Below, in pieces: positions 1 to 8,138 of a stretch of DNA of 40,945 nt (its first letter is position 1; each line of letters opens with the position of its first letter). The DNA comes from a virus: positions 1 through 40,945 of IMG/VR virus record IMGVR_UViG_3300043598_000008; one strand, given 5' to 3'. Made by a program: the position numbers and the translations under genes. Under the pieces are notes generated by a model. The model saw only the letters and a program-made list of their open reading frames with translations. It was not told the DNA's origin and did not search any database.

Positions 1-42
1 GGCCAACGAGTGTAATGGCTGAGGACACTGCACTCGTTGGCC
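1..42. repeat. terminal inverted repeat, probable fold-back artefact
   Basis: Bases 1-12 are the exact reverse complement of bases 31-42, with an 18-base loop. In the other copy of this junction (40813-40854) the bases upstream of the shared sequence differ: bases 1-7 are not present there, and only a 5-bp GAGTG/CACTC stem remains. The simplest reading is that bases 1-7 were made by snap-back copying of a fragment end or by an assembly error, rather than being a phage hairpin. Confidence 0.6.
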
Positions 43-133
43 TAGGCGTGCAGCCCATCGACATGATGGGCAAGATGAGCCAGTTGCTGCAAATCAAGCA
101 GCAGCAGCAGGCGTTGGCCGGACAGCAGGCGCA
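8..133. repeat. left copy of 126-bp terminal direct repeat
   Basis: Identical to 40820-40945. It shows that the contig closes on itself with a period of about 40,812 bp. It covers the start of the glutamine-rich virion gene, so the coding sequence continues across the join. A P22-type headful packager gives circularly permuted ends that assemble this way. Sequence alone cannot exclude a true short terminal repeat. Confidence 0.9.
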
Positions 134-1523
134 GGTGCAGCAGGAGCAGCAGAGCGCGCGGCAACGCGCGGCGCTGGCTCAATACAAGTGGGGCACCTTG
201 TTAGATGATCGCGGCTTCGTATCTATTGACAAGGCGCTTGACCCGCAGTACGGGCTTGCTGACGCCGCTGGCGATCAATTCCCGGATATTCTTCAAGGCT
301 TGCAGGCCTCGCGCGCTGGGCAAATAGGAGCGCAGAAAAGCCTCTTTGACTTGAACGAAGATCAGCGCGTGGCTGTGGGGCAAATGATTGCTCCGCTATT
401 CACTGACCCTGATATCAATGCAGATCCTAAAGATCCAGAGTTCAAGGAAAAAAATGATCGCGCCAAACAGAAACTGAACGCGGCGCTGATTCAGCTTCAT
501 GACACGCATGGCGACTCCATCCTGCCAGCTATCTCCGCTTACTCGAAACCACTCAAGAATGCTCCGCCCGGAGGTTTGCCGGACCAACTGCGAGCGATGC
601 TGCTGCAAACAGAGGACGCATCGAAGCAGGTGGCGTTGCAGCAGCCGACGCTGGTGAATGCCGGCGACAGGCTGGAGGATGTAAACCCGATCACCAAGGG
701 GCGCAGTAAAGACATTCGCCTTGGTATCGCCCCCGGCATGTCCACGATGATTGATCCTCGCACCGGAAACCCGCTCGCGATCAATCAGCAAAGCGGAGCG
801 ATTGGGAATCTCGGAGAAGGCTTCCCAGGTGCGCCTCCAAGTCAAGCGCCACAGCATTGGTCGCAGGCGTCGCCTACGCGCCCCGCAGGCATGCCAGCTC
901 CATTTGTGCCTGGGCAGAAAGAAGCCACCGAGACCCAGGCTGCCGGAGTCGCTACGCGCGCGAAAGATGCTCAAGAGAAGGCCGATTCATCGGCGCAGGC
1001 CATCGATTCGCTTTCGCGTGCGCGCACGATTCTTGATGGAAATATCGACACCGGCGGCGGCTTTGAAGCCATTACGAAGATGAAGAATGCGTTATCCGGG
1101 ATAGCTGGTTTCGACAATGCCGGCACTGATGCGAATTCATTAGTGAAAAACCTCGCTCGTTATCAGGCCTCACGCGCGACATCTGTTGGCCTTGGCAATA
1201 CAGATGCTGCCCGTGAACTCGCCGAAAAAGGTTCCCCCAATACCAAGATCAACAAAGACGCGCTCAAGGGCATCGTCACACAGTCGCTTGCGGTTGAGCA
1301 GGCGCTGCTTGGCTTCGCGAAGATTCAGACTGCCTCGAATGACCCACAGCAGTTGATTGCGAACGAACGTGAGTTTCGCTCTACGCCGCATCTGATCCAG
1401 GCATACGAGTATGGACTTGCGCGCACGCCAGAGGAAGCCGAAGAGTTTTTGAAGCATCACAACCTAGATGCCGACGATATCGGCAAGTCCCGTGCGAAAC
1501 TTAAGAAGTTAGGCGCTCTCTGA
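15..1523 (+). CDS. putative internal virion / DNA ejection protein (Q-rich N-terminus)
   Basis: This 502-aa protein has a glutamine-rich helical stretch at about residues 25-55 and long Ala/Gln/Lys-rich helical segments. It has no signal peptide or membrane segment. No enzymatic motif was recognised. It lies directly after the gp7-like ejection protein (40099-40827 across the join, ATG touching its stop) and ends in an ATG overlap with the next large protein. In P22-like phages this place holds the ejection proteins gp7, gp20 and gp16, so a role inside the capsid and in DNA delivery is inferred from position and composition only. The first 119 bases occur again at 40827-40945. Confidence 0.6.
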   Translation: MAEDTALVGLGVQPIDMMGKMSQLLQIKQQQQALAGQQAQVQQEQQSARQRAALAQYKWGTLLDDRGFVSIDKALDPQYGLADAAGDQFPDILQGLQASRAGQIGAQKSLFDLNEDQRVAVGQMIAPLFTDPDINADPKDPEFKEKNDRAKQKLNAALIQLHDTHGDSILPAISAYSKPLKNAPPGGLPDQLRAMLLQTEDASKQVALQQPTLVNAGDRLEDVNPITKGRSKDIRLGIAPGMSTMIDPRTGNPLAINQQSGAIGNLGEGFPGAPPSQAPQHWSQASPTRPAGMPAPFVPGQKEATETQAAGVATRAKDAQEKADSSAQAIDSLSRARTILDGNIDTGGGFEAITKMKNALSGIAGFDNAGTDANSLVKNLARYQASRATSVGLGNTDAARELAEKGSPNTKINKDALKGIVTQSLAVEQALLGFAKIQTASNDPQQLIANEREFRSTPHLIQAYEYGLARTPEEAEEFLKHHNLDADDIGKSRAKLKKLGAL

Positions 1524-3604
1524 TGGCCTTTGATCCTGACGCCTATCTTGCGGAGAAGATCGCCAAGAGTGGCCCGAAGCCTGCCGCGTTTGATCCAGAC
1601 GCGTATCTCGAGATGCGCAAGGCGCCTGGTTTCAAGGCGTCGGTTTCAAAGCCTGAAAAATCAAGCACGGCAACATCCTCTGGTTATGGTCGCGGTGGTC
1701 GCGCGCCGACTGCTGAAGAAATGGCGCGCCGACGCGAGGCATTCGATCCTGTATCGGCAGTTGTAGAGCCGGCGCTTAAGATTGGCGGTGGCCTTTTAGG
1801 TTCAGCTCTTGGTGGGGTTGCTGGCATCGGCACAATTGGAACAAATGCGCTAGGTATCACGAACGCAAGCCCAGCAGATGAGGTAGCGCGCTATCAGGAA
1901 TTCTTCGACTACCAGCCAAGAACCGAGGAAGGTCAGTTAGGCGCAGATGCGGTCAGTGCGGCGTTCGATCCGGCAACGCCGACTAGCAAGTTAAACGTGC
2001 TCGCATGGCCTGGAATAGCTGGCGAATTCGCGGGCGATGCGGCGGCTGAAGCTGGTTGGTCGCCAATGGCGTCAACGGCAATGCGCACCGCGCCTGATGC
2101 ACTTGCGTCTGTGCTCGGAGTTCGCGGAGCTCGCAGTATCAAACCAGGCGAGAGCCCGATGGCTCCAGTGCGCGCAGAGCCACCAGCGCAGGCTCCATCA
2201 AAAGCGCCAATCACACCTGAAGTCCAAGCCGCACAGCAAGCTATGAATAAGGCGGCGGCAGAATCTCAGCAGTCAATGGGTGCGGCATCGGCGGCAATTG
2301 ATCTCAAGTCGCTGAGTCCACGGCTACAAAAAGCGGTGGTTGATACGGTGCGCAAAACTGGCGGCGCATTGAATCCGGAAGCCATGATAAGGCAGGTTCG
2401 CGCCGATTCATTGCCGGTACCTGGGCGTCTGACTCAAGGGCAAGCGTTGAAGGATTCATTTCTCATATCGAAAGAGAAGAATTTTCGCGGTAAGGAGCCG
2501 GCAATTCGCGAATTGCTCGATGAGCAAAACGATATGCTTGTGAAAAACATTCAGGCGATCCGTGACCGCGTCGGTCCTGATGTCTTTACGACCAATGCCA
2601 CTCAGCATGCCGATACATTCATCAAGGCCTACAAAGAAAAGGCAGCGGTGGCTGATGCGAATACCTCCGCTGATTACAAGGCGCTAAAGGACGCCAACGG
2701 CGGCCAATTTCCAATTGATGCGCCAACATTGTTGGGCAACGCGACGCAAGCACTTCATCAGGAGTTGCTGTTCGATCACGCGCCCAAGGCCGTCATGTCC
2801 ACTCTTGAGCGTCTTGCCAACTCTAACAACATGACATTCGAGAACTTTGAATCACTGCGGACAAATCTGGCGCGTATTCAACGCTCCAAAACAGCCGATG
2901 GAAATGAGATAGCCTCTGCCGGAATCATCCGCAATGCTATGGAACAACTCCCGCTGGCGCCGAGCGCGGCCAATCTCAAGCCGCTGGCCGATAAGGCGCG
3001 CGCCTCTGCTAAGGCTCAGTTCGATGCATTGAAGGCAGATCCAGCGTATGACGCAGCCGCGAATGACTTGGTGACGCCAGATGCATTCACGCGGAAGTTC
3101 GTCACTCATGGCAATCGCGATCAAGTCGCCTTGATGAGAAAGAACCTGGAGCATGACCCGGTTGCGCTTCAGACAATGGATGTTGCGGCGGTTGATCACT
3201 TGCGAGACGCGGCGCGAATTGATCCCAGCGGAAACGGAAATTTTGCTAGCGCTTCATACAACAAGGCTTGGCGTGATTTAGAACGGAGGTTGGAAACAAA
3301 CGTGCTTGACCCGCGTACCGTTGAAGACCTGACAAACCTCGGAGAATTCGCTAACGATACGCAGTTTCAGCCGCGCGGCTCGTTCGTCAACACCTCCAAT
3401 ACCATGGTTGCTGCCGCTGCCGACTATGGCGCTGGCGCGATGGAAGGCGCTGCCAACGTTGCGGCCGGCGGAGTTCCAGTGGGCACATGGACACGCAAGG
3501 TCATTGACCACGTGAGAAGCGGAAAATATGCGAAGGAAGCCACGGAGCCAGGCGCTGGCATGTCGCGCCTGTCAGACCTTCTGAAAAACAAGGTGCCTAA
3601 ATGA
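1523..3604 (+). CDS. putative large DNA ejection / internal virion protein
   Basis: This 693-aa protein starts with two copies of the short motif FDPDAYL (about residues 3-9 and 23-29), then a low-complexity linker. A Gly/Ala-rich hydrophobic stretch at about 75-105 could insert in a membrane. A long Ala-rich helical region follows. The FDPDAYL-type start is common in large podophage injection proteins. No transglycosylase motif was recognised. Its ATG overlaps the stop of the upstream virion gene, and its own stop overlaps the next start. By size and position it is the analogue of P22 gp16/gp20; this is inference from context rather than a detected domain. Confidence 0.55.
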   Translation: MAFDPDAYLAEKIAKSGPKPAAFDPDAYLEMRKAPGFKASVSKPEKSSTATSSGYGRGGRAPTAEEMARRREAFDPVSAVVEPALKIGGGLLGSALGGVAGIGTIGTNALGITNASPADEVARYQEFFDYQPRTEEGQLGADAVSAAFDPATPTSKLNVLAWPGIAGEFAGDAAAEAGWSPMASTAMRTAPDALASVLGVRGARSIKPGESPMAPVRAEPPAQAPSKAPITPEVQAAQQAMNKAAAESQQSMGAASAAIDLKSLSPRLQKAVVDTVRKTGGALNPEAMIRQVRADSLPVPGRLTQGQALKDSFLISKEKNFRGKEPAIRELLDEQNDMLVKNIQAIRDRVGPDVFTTNATQHADTFIKAYKEKAAVADANTSADYKALKDANGGQFPIDAPTLLGNATQALHQELLFDHAPKAVMSTLERLANSNNMTFENFESLRTNLARIQRSKTADGNEIASAGIIRNAMEQLPLAPSAANLKPLADKARASAKAQFDALKADPAYDAAANDLVTPDAFTRKFVTHGNRDQVALMRKNLEHDPVALQTMDVAAVDHLRDAARIDPSGNGNFASASYNKAWRDLERRLETNVLDPRTVEDLTNLGEFANDTQFQPRGSFVNTSNTMVAAAADYGAGAMEGAANVAAGGVPVGTWTRKVIDHVRSGKYAKEATEPGAGMSRLSDLLKNKVPK

Positions 3605-3804
3605 TGGCTCTAACGCTTTCTGATGGTAGCCAAACCAGCGCCAGGCTCGGTGGCTCGCCGTACGTATCGGTCATTCTTCCATTTTCGATACAGATCAGGA
3701 CCGATGAGCAGCAGAGAGATGAGGACTACGATTCCGAATGGTATGTGCATGGCGCAAGTGTAGCGCTAGCCGGCCTGCGCGCAATCATGGAAGGGCTGAA
3801 CTGA
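3601..3804 (+). CDS. small hypothetical protein between ejection and tail genes
   Basis: This 67-aa acidic protein is not recognised. Its ATG-ATG start overlaps the stop of the ejection protein gene, and it ends four bases before the tail fibre start. It has no membrane segment or cysteine motif. The coupled arrangement supports real translation. A small tail or chaperone role for the following fibre genes is possible but unsupported. Confidence 0.55.
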   Translation: MMALTLSDGSQTSARLGGSPYVSVILPFSIQIRTDEQQRDEDYDSEWYVHGASVALAGLRAIMEGLN

Positions 3805-3807
3805 GAC

Positions 3808-5811
3808 ATGGCTAACGTACTTTCGCCAAATGCAAAGCAGCAATTCTTCTCAAACGACGGGAAACCCTTAGTTGGCGGATTATTGTTCAGTTACGCGGCC
3901 GGCTCCTCAACAAAAGTTGATACGTTCACTGGCCCAGGCGCTGGCACGAACACGAATCCAATCGAGCTCAACTTCCGTGGCGAGTGCGATTTGTGGCTTG
4001 TGCCGAATTTTCACTACAAGCTGGTCCTCTCCCCCGCCACCGACACCGACCCGCCCACGAACCCAATCTGGACCGTCGATGATGTTGTAAACGCGCAGCT
4101 CCTGAGCCTTTTCGGCGGCGTGGATACCGGCTCCGCGAACGCCTACGTCATCACCTTCGATGCGAACTTCGACACGCTGACAGACGGCATCATCATCTAT
4201 TGGGTGCCATCGAATACGAACACGGGTCCGAGCACGCTCAACGTCAATGGCCTTGGCCCTATCGACATTGAGAATCAGGACGGCACGCCTACCTACCCAG
4301 GCGAGATCAAAGCCGGCCAAGTGCAGGCGGTCATCTATCTCAATGGTAAGTGGCGACTGTTGTTAGTGCAGCAGACGACGACCATCAGGAATGCTTGGGC
4401 GGCTGGCAACGCTGACACGTTCGTCACGGTCACGGATGCTGCGACGACGATCTTCGACACCGCGCTCGCCAACGCCTTCAAATGGACGATGGGCGGCTCT
4501 CGCCTCGTGCAAATCGACAATCCGCTCGATGGAAGCTGGCTTGACATCTACATGACCCAAGACGGCACCGGAGGCTGGCAGCCAACGTGGCCTGCAAATG
4601 TTGCATGGGTGAGCGGGCAGGCGCCTAAGATCAATGGCGAGCCAGGTACGACGAGTCGAGTATTCCTGCGCTACGAGCTCGTCACCACCACCTATTGGGG
4701 CTGGACGGCCGGCAACTCAGCCTTCACAACCGTCATCGATGCGGCCACCACCGAGATCCGCTGCGCCATAGGTAATGTGTTTGCCTGGACCATTGGCGGC
4801 AATCGCACGGTGGATGTCCTTGATGAGGCTGATGGCACCGGTATCGAGCTCTATATCACCCAGGATGGCACTGGTGGGCGCACCGTCACATGGCCGGCTA
4901 ACGTCGTATGGGTCGGGGGGGCCGCGCCTGTGTTGTCGAGTGCGCCTGGGGCGGTTGACAAAGTCTTCCTGCGCTATGAACTCGCCACCGACACGTTCTA
5001 TGGTGACTTCAATCTTGGATTCTCAGCCGGCGATGTGTCGCTCAACGTCAGTGGCAACTCCCACGATATGGATATCTATGCGCTTGCGGGAAGCCCTGTG
5101 GCGCCAGTGACTGTCACGGTGACCGTATCTACAGGCGTTGTGATCACGGCCTCTAGCCCCGCAACATACGCCATGAGTTTCGTGGGATTCGTCATCGGAT
5201 CGACTATCAACATCAACAACCGTGGCTATATCCAGGGCCATGGCGGTAAGGGCGGGCGTGGCGGACTGGTCGGAGACGTGGCCTCTGCCAATATCTATGC
5301 CGCTGGGACGGACGGTAGTGATGCAGGGGCGGCGATCGGACTACCCTTCGCGGCAGTCACAACCAACATCGACAACGGCTCAGGCTTCATATGGGGCGGT
5401 GGAGGCGGCGGCGGTGGAGGCGGCCCATCAGGGGACGCTGATGGCTCCAATGTTGGCCAGACGGGCGGTGGTGGTGGTGGCGGCGCAGGGGCCGGCGTGC
5501 CAGGAGACCCAGGCTCACTTGTCGCAGCTTCAGGGACGCCAGGCGTGTACGGCGGCAGCGGTCCAAACGGCACCTTTGGCGCGGGCGGTACGGGCGAAGA
5601 CACTGGCGGTACGGGAGACGCGGCTACGGGAGGCGATGGTGGGGATTGGGGCGCCGATGGCGATGATGGTCAGACGCAAACCGGGCATACCTTCGATGCT
5701 CCCCCTGGAGTGGGCGGCGTGGCTGGTAAAGCCATTGACGTCAATGGAGCCGGTGCGCCGACGTTCTCGAGCGGGTCAGGCAGTCCAAACGTACTCGGGT
5801 CCATAAGCTGA
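3808..5811 (+). CDS. tail fibre/tailspike with glycine-rich C-terminal domain
   Basis: This 667-aa protein has three visible parts. Residues 1-95 form an N-terminal virion-anchoring domain (KQQFF-NDGKP-VG-LFSYAAG, NTNPIELNFRGECDLWL, DTDPPTNPIWTVDD). About residues 195-400 hold two tandem repeats of roughly 100 aa, each with DAAT, a W-x-(I/M)GG-x-R motif, TQDGTGG, TWPANV-WV and VFLRYEL. From about residue 470 the protein is extremely glycine-rich, with runs of 7-9 Gly. The anchor type is common in podophage tail proteins, and Gly-rich tips recall receptor-binding adhesins with polyglycine helices. It probably binds the host surface. No catalytic motif was recognised, and the next gene repeats the anchor. 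Confidence 0.8.
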   Translation: MANVLSPNAKQQFFSNDGKPLVGGLLFSYAAGSSTKVDTFTGPGAGTNTNPIELNFRGECDLWLVPNFHYKLVLSPATDTDPPTNPIWTVDDVVNAQLLSLFGGVDTGSANAYVITFDANFDTLTDGIIIYWVPSNTNTGPSTLNVNGLGPIDIENQDGTPTYPGEIKAGQVQAVIYLNGKWRLLLVQQTTTIRNAWAAGNADTFVTVTDAATTIFDTALANAFKWTMGGSRLVQIDNPLDGSWLDIYMTQDGTGGWQPTWPANVAWVSGQAPKINGEPGTTSRVFLRYELVTTTYWGWTAGNSAFTTVIDAATTEIRCAIGNVFAWTIGGNRTVDVLDEADGTGIELYITQDGTGGRTVTWPANVVWVGGAAPVLSSAPGAVDKVFLRYELATDTFYGDFNLGFSAGDVSLNVSGNSHDMDIYALAGSPVAPVTVTVTVSTGVVITASSPATYAMSFVGFVIGSTININNRGYIQGHGGKGGRGGLVGDVASANIYAAGTDGSDAGAAIGLPFAAVTTNIDNGSGFIWGGGGGGGGGGPSGDADGSNVGQTGGGGGGGAGAGVPGDPGSLVAASGTPGVYGGSGPNGTFGAGGTGEDTGGTGDAATGGDGGDWGADGDDGQTQTGHTFDAPPGVGGVAGKAIDVNGAGAPTFSSGSGSPNVLGSIS

Positions 5812-6575
5812 TGCTTCTCTCCCCCTCCCCAAAACAACAGTTCTTCACCAATGACGGTAAGCCCGCTGTCGGCTATCTACTGTTCACGTATGCGAACGGT
5901 ACGGCGGTCAAGATTGCCACCTACGTCGATGCGTCTGGCGCGGTGCAGAACACGAACCCTATTGAGCTTGATTTCAGAGGGGAGTGCGATCTGTGGATAG
6001 ATCCTACGCTCGCTTACACCTATGTGCTGGCGCCGCTCACGGATACTGATCCTCCGACCAACCCTGTGTGGACGGTGGATGACATCACGGCGGGAGGCGG
6101 TGGAGGTGGTGGATCGGTAAGCGCTGATGCTACGATTTTAACTGTTGCCGATGAGACGGCGGCGTATCCGAATTCACGGCAATTGCTGCCTGGCACAAAC
6201 ATCACTTTCGATGATTCTGTAGCTGGAGAGCGCACGGTAAACGCGAGCGTTGGCGGTACTGTATTCGCTGCAGGCACTTTTGCTGGTGATGGTTCCAGCA
6301 TCTATACACCCAGAAACATATCTGGCGTGGTGCACGATTCAACCGGGAATTATACGGTTACTTTAAGTGGCGATTTTGCCGCAGCGGCCTCTGTTTGCGT
6401 GAGCGGTACGCAGGAATTTCAGACGCCGCCAACCCCGCCTGCCGTTCCATTACTTATATCCACATTCGTGTCTTCACTACCTAATGTGCAAGTTGCATTC
6501 TTTGATTACGTGACTGGGTTAGAAGTAGACCCGCAACAGTGGTGTTTGCAAGCCATTTCGTTAACGCCGCTATGA
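5811..6575 (+). CDS. second tail fibre-like protein with the same anchor domain
   Basis: This 254-aa protein starts with a clear paralogue of the first 95 residues of the preceding gene (LSPSPKQQFFTNDGKPAVGY, NTNPIELDFRGECDLWI, DTDPPTNPVWTVDD). A GGGGGGGG linker follows, then a beta-rich C-terminal domain of about 140 residues that is unrelated to that of its neighbour. Its ATG overlaps the upstream stop. Two short proteins sharing one docking domain suggest either a branched fibre or competition for the same virion site. The C-terminal domain was not recognised. Confidence 0.75.
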   Translation: MLLSPSPKQQFFTNDGKPAVGYLLFTYANGTAVKIATYVDASGAVQNTNPIELDFRGECDLWIDPTLAYTYVLAPLTDTDPPTNPVWTVDDITAGGGGGGGSVSADATILTVADETAAYPNSRQLLPGTNITFDDSVAGERTVNASVGGTVFAAGTFAGDGSSIYTPRNISGVVHDSTGNYTVTLSGDFAAAASVCVSGTQEFQTPPTPPAVPLLISTFVSSLPNVQVAFFDYVTGLEVDPQQWCLQAISLTPL

Positions 6576-6607
6576 AGGTGCTTGGTTGATGCCATGGGGA
6601 AATCACG

Positions 6608-6802
6608 ATGACATTCCCAGAACTTGCCCCATTCATCACCTCTATCTCATCGCTCATTGCGGCAGTCGGGGTGGTGTGGAACCTTCGCGCGACCAAACAA
6701 GTAGTGAAGCAGACCAACCATATCAAGGACGAGCTCGTTGCCGAGGTGCGCAAGGCCTCCTTCGCTGCTGGCAAGAAGGACGAGAAGGACAGCCCCTCGT
6801 GA
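6608..6802 (+). CDS. small membrane protein of the lysis region
   Basis: This 64-aa protein has one hydrophobic segment at about residues 8-25 (ITSISSLIAAVGVVWNL) and a charged, Lys-rich C-terminal half. The ATG at 6608 was chosen because GGGGA lies about eight bases upstream. The stop overlaps the ATG of the DUF5675 gene. The topology (short N-terminal anchor, hydrophilic tail) fits many unassigned phage lysis-region proteins. It could be a holin-like or inner-membrane spanin-like protein, but no family signature was seen. Confidence 0.6.
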   Translation: MTFPELAPFITSISSLIAAVGVVWNLRATKQVVKQTNHIKDELVAEVRKASFAAGKKDEKDSPS

Positions 6803-7251
6803 TGCTCACACTCACACGCACTTATCGCGGCGCCGATTGTACGTTAGGCGTGCTCACGATCGATGGGTTGACGCTCTCAACCATCGAGCGCCCGTGGGTG
6901 CCAAGTCCTACATCGGTAGGCGGAACCAAAGGCGTAAGCTGCGTACCGCCTGGCATTTACAAACTTGTCACCCATGACAGCGAGGCTCATCCTCTCGCCT
7001 TTGCACTCGTGAACCCGGTGCTTGGTGTGGTGCATTTTCAGGAGGATGGCGCACAGACTGATCGCTCGGTCGTACTCATTCATTCGGCTAACTATGCGAG
7101 CGAACTGCGCGGATGCATAGCGCCTGGCATGAGCACTGGCCTTAATCAAGAACGCCATGTGCGCATGGTGCAAGAGTCGCGCAAGGCGATGAAACTGCTC
7201 AACGACAAATTGACTTGGGCAAATGGCTTGTATGGGATTTCAATTACGTAA
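6802..7251 (+). CDS. DUF5675 family protein, lysis-region gene
   Basis: This 149-aa protein matches the DUF5675 pattern: an LTLTRTY start, LGVLTIDG, then STIERPW, V-C-V-PPGIYKLV, and a VLIHSANYASELRGCIAPG motif with conserved His and Cys. The family is found beside phage lysis genes and in bacteria; its biochemical function is not established. The His-N and Cys-Ile region looks like an active site, so a cell-wall-related enzyme is a reasonable guess. No classical endolysin is seen anywhere in the genome, which makes this the best candidate for that position. The start at 6802 overlaps the upstream stop (GTGATG); the frame stays open further 5' but without support. Confidence 0.75.
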   Translation: MLTLTRTYRGADCTLGVLTIDGLTLSTIERPWVPSPTSVGGTKGVSCVPPGIYKLVTHDSEAHPLAFALVNPVLGVVHFQEDGAQTDRSVVLIHSANYASELRGCIAPGMSTGLNQERHVRMVQESRKAMKLLNDKLTWANGLYGISIT

Positions 7252-7263
7252 GGAGAATTCGAT

Positions 7264-7443
7264 ATGCTCAAATCCAAAACCATATGGTTTGCTATCCTCA
7301 CTGCTGCCGCTGGTATCGTGCAGCAACTGACGCCATTCATCCCGCCAGACAAGATCGGCTGGCTGTTAGGCGTGATCGCCGCAGCGACCGCAGGCCTGCG
7401 CGCCGTTACCGACTCGCCGCTTTTCAACAAGGAACCGAAATGA
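7264..7443 (+). CDS. holin-like small membrane protein
   Basis: This 59-aa protein has two hydrophobic segments, about residues 7-26 and 32-47, with a charged tail ending NKEPK. AAGGAG ends eight bases upstream of the ATG. Size, two membrane spans and place next to DUF5675 and a lipoprotein fit a class II-like holin that permeabilises the inner membrane. Its stop overlaps the ATG of the lipoprotein gene. No specific holin family was recognised. Confidence 0.6.
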   Translation: MLKSKTIWFAILTAAAGIVQQLTPFIPPDKIGWLLGVIAAATAGLRAVTDSPLFNKEPK

Positions 7444-7676
7444 AAACCATCATTACTCTATGTGCCATAGTGGCGCTTTCTGGTTGTTCGCTACTCGCCC
7501 CACAGATCGACAAAACAGCCAAGGCGGCCGGCAAAGCGGTAACTTTCTATTGTCTGAATGTCACCGATCAGGCGGCGCGAGAAGCGTTTCGCGCACAGGT
7601 GAATCAGTATGCGGCACCAAACTCGGTGGCTGTGACCTGTGCCAACGGCACGCCTGCCCTTTCGACTGCGCCATGA
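7440..7676 (+). CDS. small lipoprotein of the lysis region
   Basis: This 78-aa protein has a lipoprotein signal: MKT, a hydrophobic core and the lipobox LSGC, so the mature protein starts at Cys16. The mature part is short, with two further cysteines. The ATG overlaps the stop of the holin-like gene and the stop overlaps the next ATG. Position and lipidation would fit an outer-membrane spanin partner (Rz1-like), but the proline-rich character of Rz1 is missing. It may instead modify the envelope during infection. Confidence 0.65.
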   Translation: MKTIITLCAIVALSGCSLLAPQIDKTAKAAGKAVTFYCLNVTDQAAREAFRAQVNQYAAPNSVAVTCANGTPALSTAP

Positions 7677-8137
7677 AGCGGTTCCTTGCGTCAGCGTTAC
7701 TGCTGCTAGCCGCTCCCGCCTTCGCGCAGCGTGTCACCAACTGCAGCCCAACCACCCCCAACAACGCGCTGTGCGTTGAATGGCAGGCCCCGGCCACCAA
7801 TGTCGATGGCAGCCCCACCGTGCAGCCGATGACCTATCGGCTTGAGCAGAAAGTCGGCGCCACCGGGCTGTGGGTAAACGCGATGACGGGTCTCACCACG
7901 ACGCGCGCGTATGTTCAGAACCTGGCACCAGGGCTGTACTTCTTTCGCGTGTACGTCAACTGCGCGACGTGTACCGGGGAGAGTGCCGCCTCGAATGAGG
8001 CCTCGCGCGCCGCCACTGCGCCGCCTCGCGTACCAACATCGCCCGTCATCACGATTGCGGTCGTGATATCGCCGGATGATCCGCCGACGCAGGTGCTCGT
8101 GAACGGTGTCGAGGTGTATGCGAGTGCGACACCTTGA
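7673..8137 (+). CDS. secreted fibronectin type III-like protein
   Basis: This 154-aa protein begins with a textbook signal peptide (MKRFLASALLLLAAPAFA, cleavage after AFA). The mature part reads as one FN3-like beta sandwich: W at the first strand, YRLEQKVG, W-N-A, then YVQNLAPGLYFFRVYV and ESAASNEA. A proline-rich linker and a short beta segment follow. Four cysteines (NCS, LCV, NCATC) suggest disulfides outside the cytoplasm. An exported FN3 protein encoded by a phage is unusual; it could act on the envelope during lysis or affect superinfection. It is coupled by ATGA to the lipoprotein gene. Confidence 0.65.
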   Translation: MKRFLASALLLLAAPAFAQRVTNCSPTTPNNALCVEWQAPATNVDGSPTVQPMTYRLEQKVGATGLWVNAMTGLTTTRAYVQNLAPGLYFFRVYVNCATCTGESAASNEASRAATAPPRVPTSPVITIAVVISPDDPPTQVLVNGVEVYASATP

Positions 8138-8138
8138 G

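Noticed and set aside
5295-5603. Minus-strand proline-rich 102-aa frame
   Set aside because: Shadow of the glycine-rich tail gene (GGC/GGT read backwards as Pro/Ala).
3808-6575. Diversity-generating retroelement acting on the tail genes
   Set aside because: No reverse transcriptase gene and no template/variable repeat pair was seen. The similarity between the two tail genes is ordinary paralogy of the anchor domain.
6586-6801. Upstream extension of the DUF5675 frame
   Set aside because: The extension overlaps the small membrane protein gene and has no family similarity. ATG 6802 fits both the family start and the stop-start overlap.
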